Positions 23,808-31,054 of a stretch of DNA of 38,760 nt are shown here, in pieces. The first letter of the stretch is position 1; each line of letters opens with the position of its first letter. Source of the stretch: a virus. The stretch spans positions 1 through 38,760 of the IMG/VR virus record IMGVR_UViG_3300025120_000179, one strand, 5' to 3'. The notes beneath the pieces were generated by a model. That model was not told the DNA's origin. It worked only from the letters and a program-made list of their open reading frames with translations, and did no database searches. Position numbers and translations under genes: made by a program.

Positions 23808-23948
23808 ATGAAGGTAAAAATAGAGATAGAGATTGAGGACGCACAGATACACGAACTTGTGCGCGAACTTATTTATACAATAGAGGACGTAGCTGATGTC
23901 ATCGACGCCAGAAAAGAAAGTGAAGCAACAGGTAATGCAAGCTCTTAA
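23808..23948 (+). CDS. Small acidic helical protein (46 aa)
   Basis: The ORF starts at ATG 23808 with AAGGAG four bases upstream, and overlaps the nuclease gene by 53 bases in another frame. The product begins MKVKIEIEIEDAQIHELVRE, one beta strand then a helix, and ends with KESEATGNASS. A strand-helix peptide of this size could be an antidote-like or regulatory partner of the downstream nuclease, but there is no direct evidence. Confidence 0.5.
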   Translation: MKVKIEIEIEDAQIHELVRELIYTIEDVADVIDARKESEATGNASS

Positions 23949-24243
23949 ACATATGGGGGCATACTACTTCTACCCTGTCACAGGAGGGTATGGTCGCAGT
24001 GGTGTACCGGACATAGTGGGGTGCTGGGAGGGTAGATTCTTTGGTATTGAGTGCAAGGCTGGTAAAAACTTACCCACAGCACTGCAACTTAAAAACCTAA
24101 AAGAGATCACAGACTCAGGCGGTATCGCCCTAGTCATCAACGAAGAGAATGTGAGTAGCACCGCGTCACTCATCACAGGGCAGATACAAACTAACCCTAA
24201 TGAACGAGTGCCAGAGCAACTTGAATTTGATTTCGGAGAGTAA
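23896..24243 (+). CDS. VRR-NUC family nuclease
   Basis: The 115-residue protein has the stand-alone VRR-NUC layout. Glu6 lies in the first helix, followed by GGYGRSGVPDIVG (30-42, with Asp39) and GIECKAGK (50-57), which gives the PD-x(n)-ExK core (Asp39, Glu52, Lys54). LQLKNLKEITDSGG forms the last core helix. Such nucleases cut branched or junction DNA in phage replication. It lies just upstream of the polymerase genes. It starts inside the small gene at 23808. Confidence 0.88.
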   Translation: MSSTPEKKVKQQVMQALKHMGAYYFYPVTGGYGRSGVPDIVGCWEGRFFGIECKAGKNLPTALQLKNLKEITDSGGIALVINEENVSSTASLITGQIQTNPNERVPEQLEFDFGE

Positions 24244-24244
24244 C

Positions 24245-24511
24245 ATGGATGACGACTATGCGCGTATGGCTATGGGTATGATGGGTACGTCAACCTCCGT
24301 TAGTGACGGAAGCACCGCATCTTATTACGAGTTACCCACAGGTTGTACAGAATTACAACACTTGATAAGCCACAAGGATATGAACGCACAGATCGGTGAG
24401 ATATTCCGCAGTTGTTACCGTTATGGGGAGTCGTCTCACAGTAACAGGCTACGTGACGCTAAGAAGATCAAGTTCTATATCGACGCGGAAATCGCACGGC
24501 TAGAGCCATGA
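24245..24511 (+). CDS. DUF3310-like small protein
   Basis: This 88-residue product uses ATG 24245, which has GGAGA five bases upstream; an earlier in-frame ATG at 24200 lies inside the nuclease gene. The C-terminal half, MNAQIGEIFRSCYRYGESSH then LRDAKKIKFYIDAEIARLE, follows the DUF3310 pattern (GN..KY..R-x-G-K ... DL.KA.wYl..ei), a small phage family linked to nucleotide metabolism. The N-terminal 40 residues are unrelated and Met/Ser-rich. The assignment is moderate. Confidence 0.55.
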   Translation: MDDDYARMAMGMMGTSTSVSDGSTASYYELPTGCTELQHLISHKDMNAQIGEIFRSCYRYGESSHSNRLRDAKKIKFYIDAEIARLEP

Positions 24512-24693
24512 TGTTCACTGATCACGGTGCGGCTGTGGAGGAGGCTGACTACCTTGCTAACAAGGATAAGAGTGAGATAGTTGTGGTAACCAATGAAGAC
24601 GCTGAGTGCTTGTGGGTTATCGATGCCAAGCAACTCAACACAATAGCATACAAACATATGGAAGTACTGGAGAGGTTTAAGCCGTGGATTTAA
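24508..24693 (+). CDS. Small acidic protein preceding the polymerase
   Basis: The 61-residue ORF starts with ATGATG overlapping the previous stop and ends ten bases into the polymerase gene. It contains AECLWVIDAKQLNTIAYKHM and EVLERFKPWI. No motif is recognised. Overlaps on both sides imply coupled translation with polymerase. There is no clear ribosome site of its own. Confidence 0.55.
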   Translation: MMFTDHGAAVEEADYLANKDKSEIVVVTNEDAECLWVIDAKQLNTIAYKHMEVLERFKPWI

Positions 24694-26531
24694 TTACACT
24701 GGACTTTGAGACCTATTATGATAAGGATTACTCCTTACGTAAGAGGAATGTAACCTTGGAGTCTTACATTCGTGATCCTCGCTTTGAGGTGATTGGTGTG
24801 GGACTTAAAGTTAATGACGGAGATACGGAGTGGGCCAGTGGAACACATGAGCAAATCAAAGAATACCTACACACCTTTAATTGGAAGAATTCTGTTTTGT
24901 TGGCTCACAATACCATGTTTGATGGGGCTATTATTAGTTGGCTGTTCGATGTTCATCCTCGCCTCTATGCCGATACTCTTTGCATCGCCCGTGCTATATA
25001 TGGGAGCCAAAGTAGCCTCTCTCTCGATGCACTGGTTAAAAAGCATAATATTGGAGTTAAGGGCAAAGAGGTACTCGACGCTATCGGGAAACGCCGTGGA
25101 GATTTCACCGAAGAAGAACTAGATAGGTACGGTGACTACTGCGTAAATGACGTGGAGCTAACCTATCAGTTGTTTAAGAAGTTATCTCGCAAGTTTCCGC
25201 GACAAGAGCTTCGTATCATAGACGCATCCTTACGAATGTTTACCGAGCCTATGTTGGACTTAGACCTTGGTAAGTTAGAGCAACACTTAGAGGACATACG
25301 CGACAAGAAAGACCTTATGTTAGCGGAGTCGGGGGTCACTAAGGCGAATCTTATGAGTAACTTCAAGTTTGCCGAACTATTAGAGAAGCTAGGTGTATCA
25401 CCACCCATGAAGACTAGCCCTGCCACCGGCAAGGAAACTCATGCTTTTGCTAAGACTGATGAGGGGTTCAACAACCTGCTTGAGCATGAAGACCCAAAAG
25501 TACAAGCACTAGTAGCGGCTAGGTTGGGCAACAAGAGTACCTTGGAGGAGACACGTACACAGCGTTTCATAGATATAGCTAAACGCGGGTTGTTACCTGT
25601 CCCTGTTAAATACTATGCCGCGCACACTGGCAGGTGGGGAGGTGATGATAAGATCAACATGCAAAACTTACCCTCTAGAGGGGAGTACGGCAAGGTGCTG
25701 AAGGGTAGCATTATTGCTCCCAAGGGACACACCCTCATTGATTGCGATTCCTCTCAGATTGAGGCGCGTGTACTCGCGTGGTTGGCTGAACAAGATGACT
25801 TACTGCAAGCCTTTACCAATGGTGAGGACGTGTATGTGAAGATGGCGGCAGTTATATACGGCGTACCAGAAGAGAAGGTTACCAAGCAACAGCGGTTCGT
25901 TGGTAAGACCACGATCTTGGGCTGTGGTTATGGCATGGGTGCGGCAAGGTTTAAGGATCAGCTACAATCTTTTGGCTTCGACATAGACTTGGCTGAAGCA
26001 AAGCGTATCGTGCAGATATACCGAAACGAAAATGGGGCCATATATAGTCTATGGCGTAAGGCTCAAGATATGTTGGCAGACATGACTAAGAATACCGCTA
26101 CCCCATTTGGTCGTGGAGGTGTGATCATACCAACCTCAACTACTTTTACTCGTGCAGCCATAAGATTACCTTCTGGGCTAAACATACTGTACTCCAGTTT
26201 ACAGTGGGTTCAAGAAGAGGAGCGCATACAGTATAGTTTTATAAAAGGCCGCAAGCGTGTAGGGATATACGGAGGGAAGGTCATAGAGAACGTGTGTCAG
26301 GCTCTTGCTCGGTGTATTATTGGGGAGCAGATACTAGATGTGGCTAAGAAATACAGAGTAGTTTTAACTGTCCACGATTCAATTATCTGCTGTGTGCCTG
26401 ACGAAGAGTTAACCCAAGCTAGAGGATATGTGGAGGCTTGTATGCGGATAGCTCCCAAATGGGCTGAAGGTATACCCCTTGATTGTGAGAGCGGGTACGG
26501 TAAATCATATGGAGAATGTAGCGATGGATAA
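24684..26531 (+). CDS. polA: Family A DNA polymerase with 3'-5' exonuclease, Leu762-type
   Basis: The 615-residue polymerase starts at GTG. The exonuclease has LDFETYY (6-12) and NDVELTYQLF (155-164). The polymerase has motif A DSSQIEAR (355-362), an O-helix R404/K408/Y416 with TTILGCGYGMG, ENVCQALAR (535-543) and motif C VHDS (563-566). The residue equivalent to E. coli Phe762 is Leu412. It has no 5'-nuclease domain, as in most phage forms. It replicates the phage genome with the primase-helicase at 31055. All catalytic residues are present. Confidence 0.93.
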   Translation: MDLITLDFETYYDKDYSLRKRNVTLESYIRDPRFEVIGVGLKVNDGDTEWASGTHEQIKEYLHTFNWKNSVLLAHNTMFDGAIISWLFDVHPRLYADTLCIARAIYGSQSSLSLDALVKKHNIGVKGKEVLDAIGKRRGDFTEEELDRYGDYCVNDVELTYQLFKKLSRKFPRQELRIIDASLRMFTEPMLDLDLGKLEQHLEDIRDKKDLMLAESGVTKANLMSNFKFAELLEKLGVSPPMKTSPATGKETHAFAKTDEGFNNLLEHEDPKVQALVAARLGNKSTLEETRTQRFIDIAKRGLLPVPVKYYAAHTGRWGGDDKINMQNLPSRGEYGKVLKGSIIAPKGHTLIDCDSSQIEARVLAWLAEQDDLLQAFTNGEDVYVKMAAVIYGVPEEKVTKQQRFVGKTTILGCGYGMGAARFKDQLQSFGFDIDLAEAKRIVQIYRNENGAIYSLWRKAQDMLADMTKNTATPFGRGGVIIPTSTTFTRAAIRLPSGLNILYSSLQWVQEEERIQYSFIKGRKRVGIYGGKVIENVCQALARCIIGEQILDVAKKYRVVLTVHDSIICCVPDEELTQARGYVEACMRIAPKWAEGIPLDCESGYGKSYGECSDG

Positions 26532-26886
26532 TGTACTAGACTTTGTGGAGCATAAGATAAATAAGTCCTCTATGAGTAAACGTAATATGTTGTCTAAGAC
26601 AGAGTTAAAGCTGTGCGATAAGTTAGGTATAGATCCAGAGAGATACCTAAAAACACTTAAAGATGGCCCATACGGAGGGGTACGACAGAGTTCCACAGTC
26701 TCCCCAAATACAGCGTTTAATGTGGCTATAGTATCTAAAGGTGAAAGTTTAGATAGACTAGGTGTCCTCATAACTGGTACAGAGGACAATAGTGACTCGG
26801 TATATTTTAGGTACGATAAGGTGTTCGACCTGATGGAGGCTTTAAAATATGCCGCAGACTGTATGAAAGAAATGAGAGGTGAGTAA
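26524..26886 (+). CDS. Unknown 120-aa protein after the polymerase
   Basis: I start at ATG 26524, which has GGAG nine bases upstream and overlaps the polymerase stop by eight bases; an in-frame ATG at 26479 is deeper in the polymerase. The N-terminal half has KRNMLSKTELKLCDKLGIDP and a conserved-looking LKTLKDGPYGG; the C-terminal half is beta-rich and acidic. A small DNA-binding or polymerase-associated protein is possible. No family is recognised. Confidence 0.55.
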   Translation: MDNVLDFVEHKINKSSMSKRNMLSKTELKLCDKLGIDPERYLKTLKDGPYGGVRQSSTVSPNTAFNVAIVSKGESLDRLGVLITGTEDNSDSVYFRYDKVFDLMEALKYAADCMKEMRGE

Positions 26887-27155
26887 TGCCATATAAGAAC
26901 AAGGCAGATCGGAAGAAACAAAAGAATCCACCTGTGGGTAGTGCCGCACATGAGGCACGGATGGAGAGGCAAAGAGCCAGACGCGCAATGGATAAGAAGG
27001 GTAAGGACGCTAACAAAGATGGCCGTGCGGACAAGCGCGAGGGTAAAGACGTTAGCCACAATAAGGCACTGAGCAAGGGCGGTAGTAACGCGGACGGTGT
27101 ACGGGTAGAAAGTAAATCCGCTAACAGAAGTAGAAACTATAAAAGGAAAAACTGA
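26886..27155 (+). CDS. Tiny HNH-like basic protein
   Basis: The 89-residue, highly basic product has an Arg/Lys-rich N-terminus and then DVSHNKALSKGGSNADGVRV followed by ESKSANRSRN. This matches the core of HNH (beta-beta-alpha-metal) domains: (D)-x-H, then '..LSKGG..N...vrv.s.s.N'. There is no zinc-binding CxxC pair. It could be a minimal nicking enzyme or only a DNA-binding relic. It shares one base with both neighbouring genes. Confidence 0.55.
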   Translation: MPYKNKADRKKQKNPPVGSAAHEARMERQRARRAMDKKGKDANKDGRADKREGKDVSHNKALSKGGSNADGVRVESKSANRSRNYKRKN

Positions 27156-27373
27156 TGGAAGAAGTGACTATACGAGTAGAGCATAACACGTTAGGGGAAG
27201 CCAAGCCCGAAGTATTAGCGCGAGTCAAGATGAGGGACTACCACCACGACACAAACAAGTTTAACGCTGACTGCCAAGCAGTAATAGAGGCACTCCGCAC
27301 AGCATACAGTGTCTACGGTGATGGTGATATAACACTAACCTCTACGGCTAAAATAGAGAATCTGAACATATGA
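27155..27373 (+). CDS. Small unknown protein (72 aa)
   Basis: A 72-residue product with a strand-turn-strand start (MEEVTIRVEHNTLGEAKPEV), then a His-containing KMRDYHHDTNKFNADC and a helix. Its start overlaps the HNH-like gene's stop by one base, and its TGA overlaps the next ATG. No function is recognised. Confidence 0.5.
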   Translation: MEEVTIRVEHNTLGEAKPEVLARVKMRDYHHDTNKFNADCQAVIEALRTAYSVYGDGDITLTSTAKIENLNI

Positions 27374-27501
27374 ACGAGATCAAAAAGAGATCAGCGGCTA
27401 ACAAGCGTCGAGCCAACGCTGAGAAGAAAAAGAAGACTACGTTACAACAGTTTAACGACAAGTGGCTACGTACAAAATTGGGTGTGGTAGACGGTGCTTA
27501 G
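27370..27501 (+). CDS. Tiny Lys/Arg-rich protein (43 aa)
   Basis: The ORF begins with ATGA overlapping the previous stop and ends at TAG 27501. The product MNEIKKRSAANKRRANAEKK then KTTLQQFNDKWLRTKLG is a single basic helix. Four coupled small genes precede it, and a terminator follows about 60 bases later, so it closes this operon. It may be a nucleic-acid-binding peptide. Confidence 0.5.
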   Translation: MNEIKKRSAANKRRANAEKKKKTTLQQFNDKWLRTKLGVVDGA

Positions 27502-27516
27502 ATCCGTCTTTAAATG

Positions 27517-27584
27517 ATGCAGTATCTCTCTCCTATTGAGTGTAACTACACTGCATAAAATCTAGGAAGCCTAGGGTTTTTTAT
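27517..27584 (+). terminator. Attenuator-like terminator between two early operons
   Basis: TCTAGG-AAG-CCTAGG (27561-27575) forms a short stem followed by six T residues (27577-27582). Upstream, ATGCAGT (27517-27523) can pair with ACTGCAT (27550-27556), or AGTGT (27539-27543) with ACACT (27548-27552); the two are mutually exclusive. The stem is short, so efficiency may be partial or regulated. Confidence 0.5.
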
Positions 27585-27679
27585 TTTCTTTGTCCCAATG
27601 ACCCGACTTGACCCCATCGGGAGGCGAAGCGGGGTTCTAAAAATATCCTATTTGAGTCCCTTGCACTAGAGTACAAAGC

Positions 27680-29155
27680 ATGCTTACAGCTAAACAACAA
27701 GACATTATAGACGAAGCCTTTGGTAAGTGTAGGGGACTCGTACATACTAACTACACCGAAACGAATGCTAACACCACTGCATCTAACAACACAGCAGTTG
27801 GCACAAAAGAGTCTGGATATAAACCTTTCGCTCACCAAATAGTCACTACTGACTTCCTAGTAACTCACAAGAAAGCGTTCTGTTTTAATGAACAAGGCAC
27901 GGGTAAAACTGCTGCTGCTTTATGGGCTGCTGAGAGGCTTATACAAAGGGGTACAGTGAGACGAGTCCTAGTGATATGCCCCCTCTCTATTATGGACTCT
28001 GCGTGGCGAGAAGATATAAAAACTTTCATTTCTCATCGAACTGTTAGCATAGCCTATGGCACGGCCAAGGTTAGGTCAAAAATACTAAGTAGTAAGACCG
28101 ACTTTGTAATAATTAACTATGATGGTATGAAGATTGTTGAAGACGATATTCGTACTAGTGAATTCGACCTTATCATTGTTGATGAGGCTACTCATTATAA
28201 GAACGCTCAGACCGTTAGGTGGAAGACGCTAAACAGGATTATGACTGATGATACACGGCTGTGGATGCTGACTGGTACACCTGCCGCACAGAGTCCTGTG
28301 GATGCGTTTGGGCTAGCCAAGTTAGTAAACTCTGCTAACGTACCCAGATCCACTAGTGTATTTAGGGATCAGACAATGCGTAGAGTTACCAACTTTAAGT
28401 GGGTTCCAAGAGACTACGCAAACAAGATTGTACATAAAGCACTGCAACCTGCCATAAGGTTTACCAAGGAGGAATGCCTAGACCTACCCCCTATGGTATA
28501 TGTAAAGCGCGAGGTCGAGCTTACCCGACAGCAGAAGAGGTACTATGCGGAGCTAAAGACCGAGATGATAGTACAGGCAGGTAGTGAAGAGATTACCGCG
28601 ATAAACGCGGCGGTTAGCATTAACAAGCTACTGCAAATATCCGCAGGTGCGGTCTATACAGACAACAAGGTTGCACTAGAGTTCGATATAAAGAATAGGT
28701 ACAACGTCCTACGTGAAGTTATAGATGAATCCGATAAGAAAGTAATTATCTTTGTACCATATAAACACGTTATACAGGTGCTATCTCAAAAGCTGATAGC
28801 TGACGGTATTAATTCAGCAGTTATAAGTGGGGACGTGTCCTCGACTGACAGGACAGACATATTCAAGCGGTTTCAGACTACTCCTAACCCAAGAGTACTA
28901 GTGATTCAACCACGTACAGCGGCACATGGGGTAACACTTACGGCGGCTAACACGATAGTGTGGTGGTCTCCCACAAGTTCATTAGAGATTTACGCACAGG
29001 CTAACGCTAGGATACACCGAGCAGGTCAAGACCATAAATGTACGATTGTTAAGTTACAGGGGTCAGACGTAGAGAGCCGTTATTGGTCTCTCTTAGACAC
29101 TAAAACAGACATTCACACAGCTATGATAGATTTATATAAAGAAATGATTGACTAA
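27680..29155 (+). CDS. SNF2/DEAD-box type helicase
   Basis: The 491-residue superfamily-2 enzyme has PFAHQ (49-53), Walker A EQGTGKT (71-77), DEAT (168-171) as motif II, LTGTPAAQSP as motif III, and a C-terminal RecA domain. That domain has TAAHGVTLTAANTIVWWSPT and QANARIHRAGQ as motifs V and VI. This is the compact phage form of SNF2-like translocases. The first 45 residues are Thr/Asn-rich. It probably acts in replication or recombination with the RecE-like protein encoded next. Confidence 0.88.
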   Translation: MLTAKQQDIIDEAFGKCRGLVHTNYTETNANTTASNNTAVGTKESGYKPFAHQIVTTDFLVTHKKAFCFNEQGTGKTAAALWAAERLIQRGTVRRVLVICPLSIMDSAWREDIKTFISHRTVSIAYGTAKVRSKILSSKTDFVIINYDGMKIVEDDIRTSEFDLIIVDEATHYKNAQTVRWKTLNRIMTDDTRLWMLTGTPAAQSPVDAFGLAKLVNSANVPRSTSVFRDQTMRRVTNFKWVPRDYANKIVHKALQPAIRFTKEECLDLPPMVYVKREVELTRQQKRYYAELKTEMIVQAGSEEITAINAAVSINKLLQISAGAVYTDNKVALEFDIKNRYNVLREVIDESDKKVIIFVPYKHVIQVLSQKLIADGINSAVISGDVSSTDRTDIFKRFQTTPNPRVLVIQPRTAAHGVTLTAANTIVWWSPTSSLEIYAQANARIHRAGQDHKCTIVKLQGSDVESRYWSLLDTKTDIHTAMIDLYKEMID

Positions 29156-29205
29156 GATAGAAAAACATCTTAAAGTTCATATTTCGACCTATGAGGAAAT
29201 GTAAG

Positions 29206-29481
29206 ATGCAAGAAAATAGTGAACCCTTAGTACCAATGGAGGATGTTGCGAAGCACTTTGCCGTATCTACTTCATGCCTTCGCTCATGGTTTCGTAGAGG
29301 TCAAATACCTCCGCACACCTATATCAAGGTAGGTAACACTAAACGGTTTCGTCTGAAGGCGTTAGAAGAAGCTCTGCGCGGTACTACCCCCCTTAAACCA
29401 TCGGCGTTAGAAGGGGTAGATGATACTCCTAGAGAAGATCCAACCAACTTTGATATTGATGATCTTCTTGAGGACATATAA
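29206..29481 (+). CDS. Excisionase-type helix-turn-helix protein
   Basis: The product is 91 residues from ATG 29206, which has GAGGAA six bases upstream; the in-frame ATG at 29191 has none. VPMEDVAKHFAVSTSCLRSW followed by FRRGQIPPHTYIKVGNTKRF is a MerR/excisionase-like winged helix-turn-helix. The tail is acidic. There is no integrase in the window, so a regulatory or DNA-bending role is more likely than excision. It is one base from the nuclease gene. Confidence 0.75.
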   Translation: MQENSEPLVPMEDVAKHFAVSTSCLRSWFRRGQIPPHTYIKVGNTKRFRLKALEEALRGTTPLKPSALEGVDDTPREDPTNFDIDDLLEDI

Positions 29482-30968
29482 TGCTAGTTGATGACATGAC
29501 GAATGAGGACTACCACGCGCTTAAAGCTATATCAAGTTCGGCGGTCAAGACCATACATGCGAAGTCATTACTACATTGGAAGACCGCAGTATTCAAAGAA
29601 AACCCTGCATTTGCTCTTGGCACTGCTGTACACGCATTACTATTAGAGCCAGAGAAAGACTTAGTAGTATGCGGCCCTGAGACTAGACGTGGTAGTGCAT
29701 GGGCAGATGCTAAAGAGTTGGCAGAGGCGGAAGGTAAGACCCTTTTAGTAAAGTCTGACTACGATACGTGTGTAGCTATGGCAGAGAGCGTATTGCGGAA
29801 TAGTAATGCCGCTAGTTTGTTGCAAGACTCATGCGGAATAACAGAGGTTAGTATCTTTAACAAAGATCCTGAGACAGGGTTAAAGTTAAAAGCACGTCCA
29901 GACTTGTTTATACCAGAGCAAGGGATAATACTGGATGTAAAGACCACCAAGGATGCGAGTCCTAAGAACGGTGGGTTTGAAAGGCAGTTCTTCAGTTTAG
30001 GGTATCACGTACAAGCGGCGTTCTATAAGCATGTCCTTGAGCTAGATGGGTACCCAATTGAAGAGTTTATCTTCTTGGCAGTGGAGAAAGAACCACCCTA
30101 CGCTGTCCAGATGCATTATCTGCACAAAGAAGTTCTTGAGTTTGGTCTGGTACAAGTAAAAGAAGTCTTAGAGCAGATAAAGAATGTGGAGGACAGAGGT
30201 ATAGACGATACTGGCTGGCCTTCACGTAACTTAATACTTCTTCCGAAATGGATGAAAGCGACTAACAGGATAGATGATATGACAGATTATACTATAACAG
30301 GTGTTGAGGCTCTGTGGCCTCGTATAAACCGAACATACAAGTTCGACCAAGCGGAGAAAAGGTCAGTGCCTTGTGATGCATTTGATGATGGGGCGGCTTA
30401 CAACATTCAGTTCCGCATGACTAAAGAGCAAGCTAAAGAACTCTTTACTGAGATGGCGAAGGCTTATTTAGAAGCCCGTGAAGATTCTTGGCCTGACAAG
30501 ATTGAGATACCCTTCAAGCGCGACGAAGACACAGGTACGTTTACAGGGAAAGCTACGATCAAGGGTGCATATGGCAAAGAAGCCACCAAGAAGCCTATGC
30601 AAGTAGATGCTCAAGGTAATAAACTACCAGAAGATTTTCTCTTGACTACGGGCAGTACAGTAAACATTGCTATCGCATTCTTCCCATACAATATGCGCGA
30701 TGCAGGTGTGTCTCTACGACTACGCGCTGTTCAAGTTATTAAGTACGCTGAGTTGGAAGAGCGTAACCCCTTCAGTGCTGTGGAAGGATACGTACATGAC
30801 CGTGATGACAACCCCTTTAAACCCGAACCTCTTATAGAAGAGAGCGAAGTAACAGAAGAAAGTCCTCCCCCGCTTACCGTTGTGAAGTCCAAGGCAAGGG
30901 CGAAATCAAAAGCCGAGCCTACCAAGGTAGACGACGAGTTAGCTAGTATTATCGGTAGCTTCGACTAA
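29481..30968 (+). CDS. RecE-like exonuclease fused to a gp2.5-type SSB domain
   Basis: The protein has 495 residues. Residues 1-240 are RecE/PDDEXK: NEDYHALKAISSSAVK, FALGTAVHALLLEPE (44-58) and Asp141 followed by Asp152-x-Lys154 (PDLF...DVK), then Gln178/Tyr182. Residues about 275-440 form an SSB-like barrel (INRTYKFDQAEKRSVPCDAF; NIAIAFFPYNMRDAGVSLRL; NPFSAVEGY). The end DELASIIGSFD resembles an acidic SSB tip. A Pro/Lys linker joins barrel and tip. In most phages these are two genes. It would resect double-strand ends and hold the strand for annealing. Confidence 0.8.
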   Translation: MLVDDMTNEDYHALKAISSSAVKTIHAKSLLHWKTAVFKENPAFALGTAVHALLLEPEKDLVVCGPETRRGSAWADAKELAEAEGKTLLVKSDYDTCVAMAESVLRNSNAASLLQDSCGITEVSIFNKDPETGLKLKARPDLFIPEQGIILDVKTTKDASPKNGGFERQFFSLGYHVQAAFYKHVLELDGYPIEEFIFLAVEKEPPYAVQMHYLHKEVLEFGLVQVKEVLEQIKNVEDRGIDDTGWPSRNLILLPKWMKATNRIDDMTDYTITGVEALWPRINRTYKFDQAEKRSVPCDAFDDGAAYNIQFRMTKEQAKELFTEMAKAYLEAREDSWPDKIEIPFKRDEDTGTFTGKATIKGAYGKEATKKPMQVDAQGNKLPEDFLLTTGSTVNIAIAFFPYNMRDAGVSLRLRAVQVIKYAELEERNPFSAVEGYVHDRDDNPFKPEPLIEESEVTEESPPPLTVVKSKARAKSKAEPTKVDDELASIIGSFD

Positions 30969-30983
30969 CCACCACTTAAAATT

Positions 30984-31029
30984 CTGCGGCTAGATTTATC
31001 GAAAAGGGTGTACCTCACCCCTGCCGCAG
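30984..31029 (+). promoter_or_regulatory. Nested hairpin in the gap before the primase-helicase gene
   Basis: CTGCGGC (30984-30990) pairs perfectly with GCCGCAG (31023-31029). Inside, GGGTG (31006-31010) pairs with CACCC (31016-31020) around a five-base loop. The structure ends 25 bases before the ATG at 31055, which has only a weak GGGA ribosome site. It could control translation or stabilise the mRNA. It does not match any riboswitch I can recall. Confidence 0.5.
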
Positions 31030-31054
31030 TGACTTTTGTATTCATGGGACTTCT

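Noticed and set aside
27605-27640. tRNA-like stretch with GGGGTTC
   Set aside because: ACCCC and GGGGT can pair, but there is no acceptor stem, anticodon arm or proper T-loop sequence.
29206-29481. Evidence for lysogeny from the excisionase-type protein
   Set aside because: No integrase, attachment site or repressor was found in the window; such helix-turn-helix proteins also occur in strictly lytic phages.
30984-31029. Known riboswitch (preQ1, SAM-II/V, glutamine types)
   Set aside because: The conserved core sequences of those classes are not present; only the nested stems are clear.
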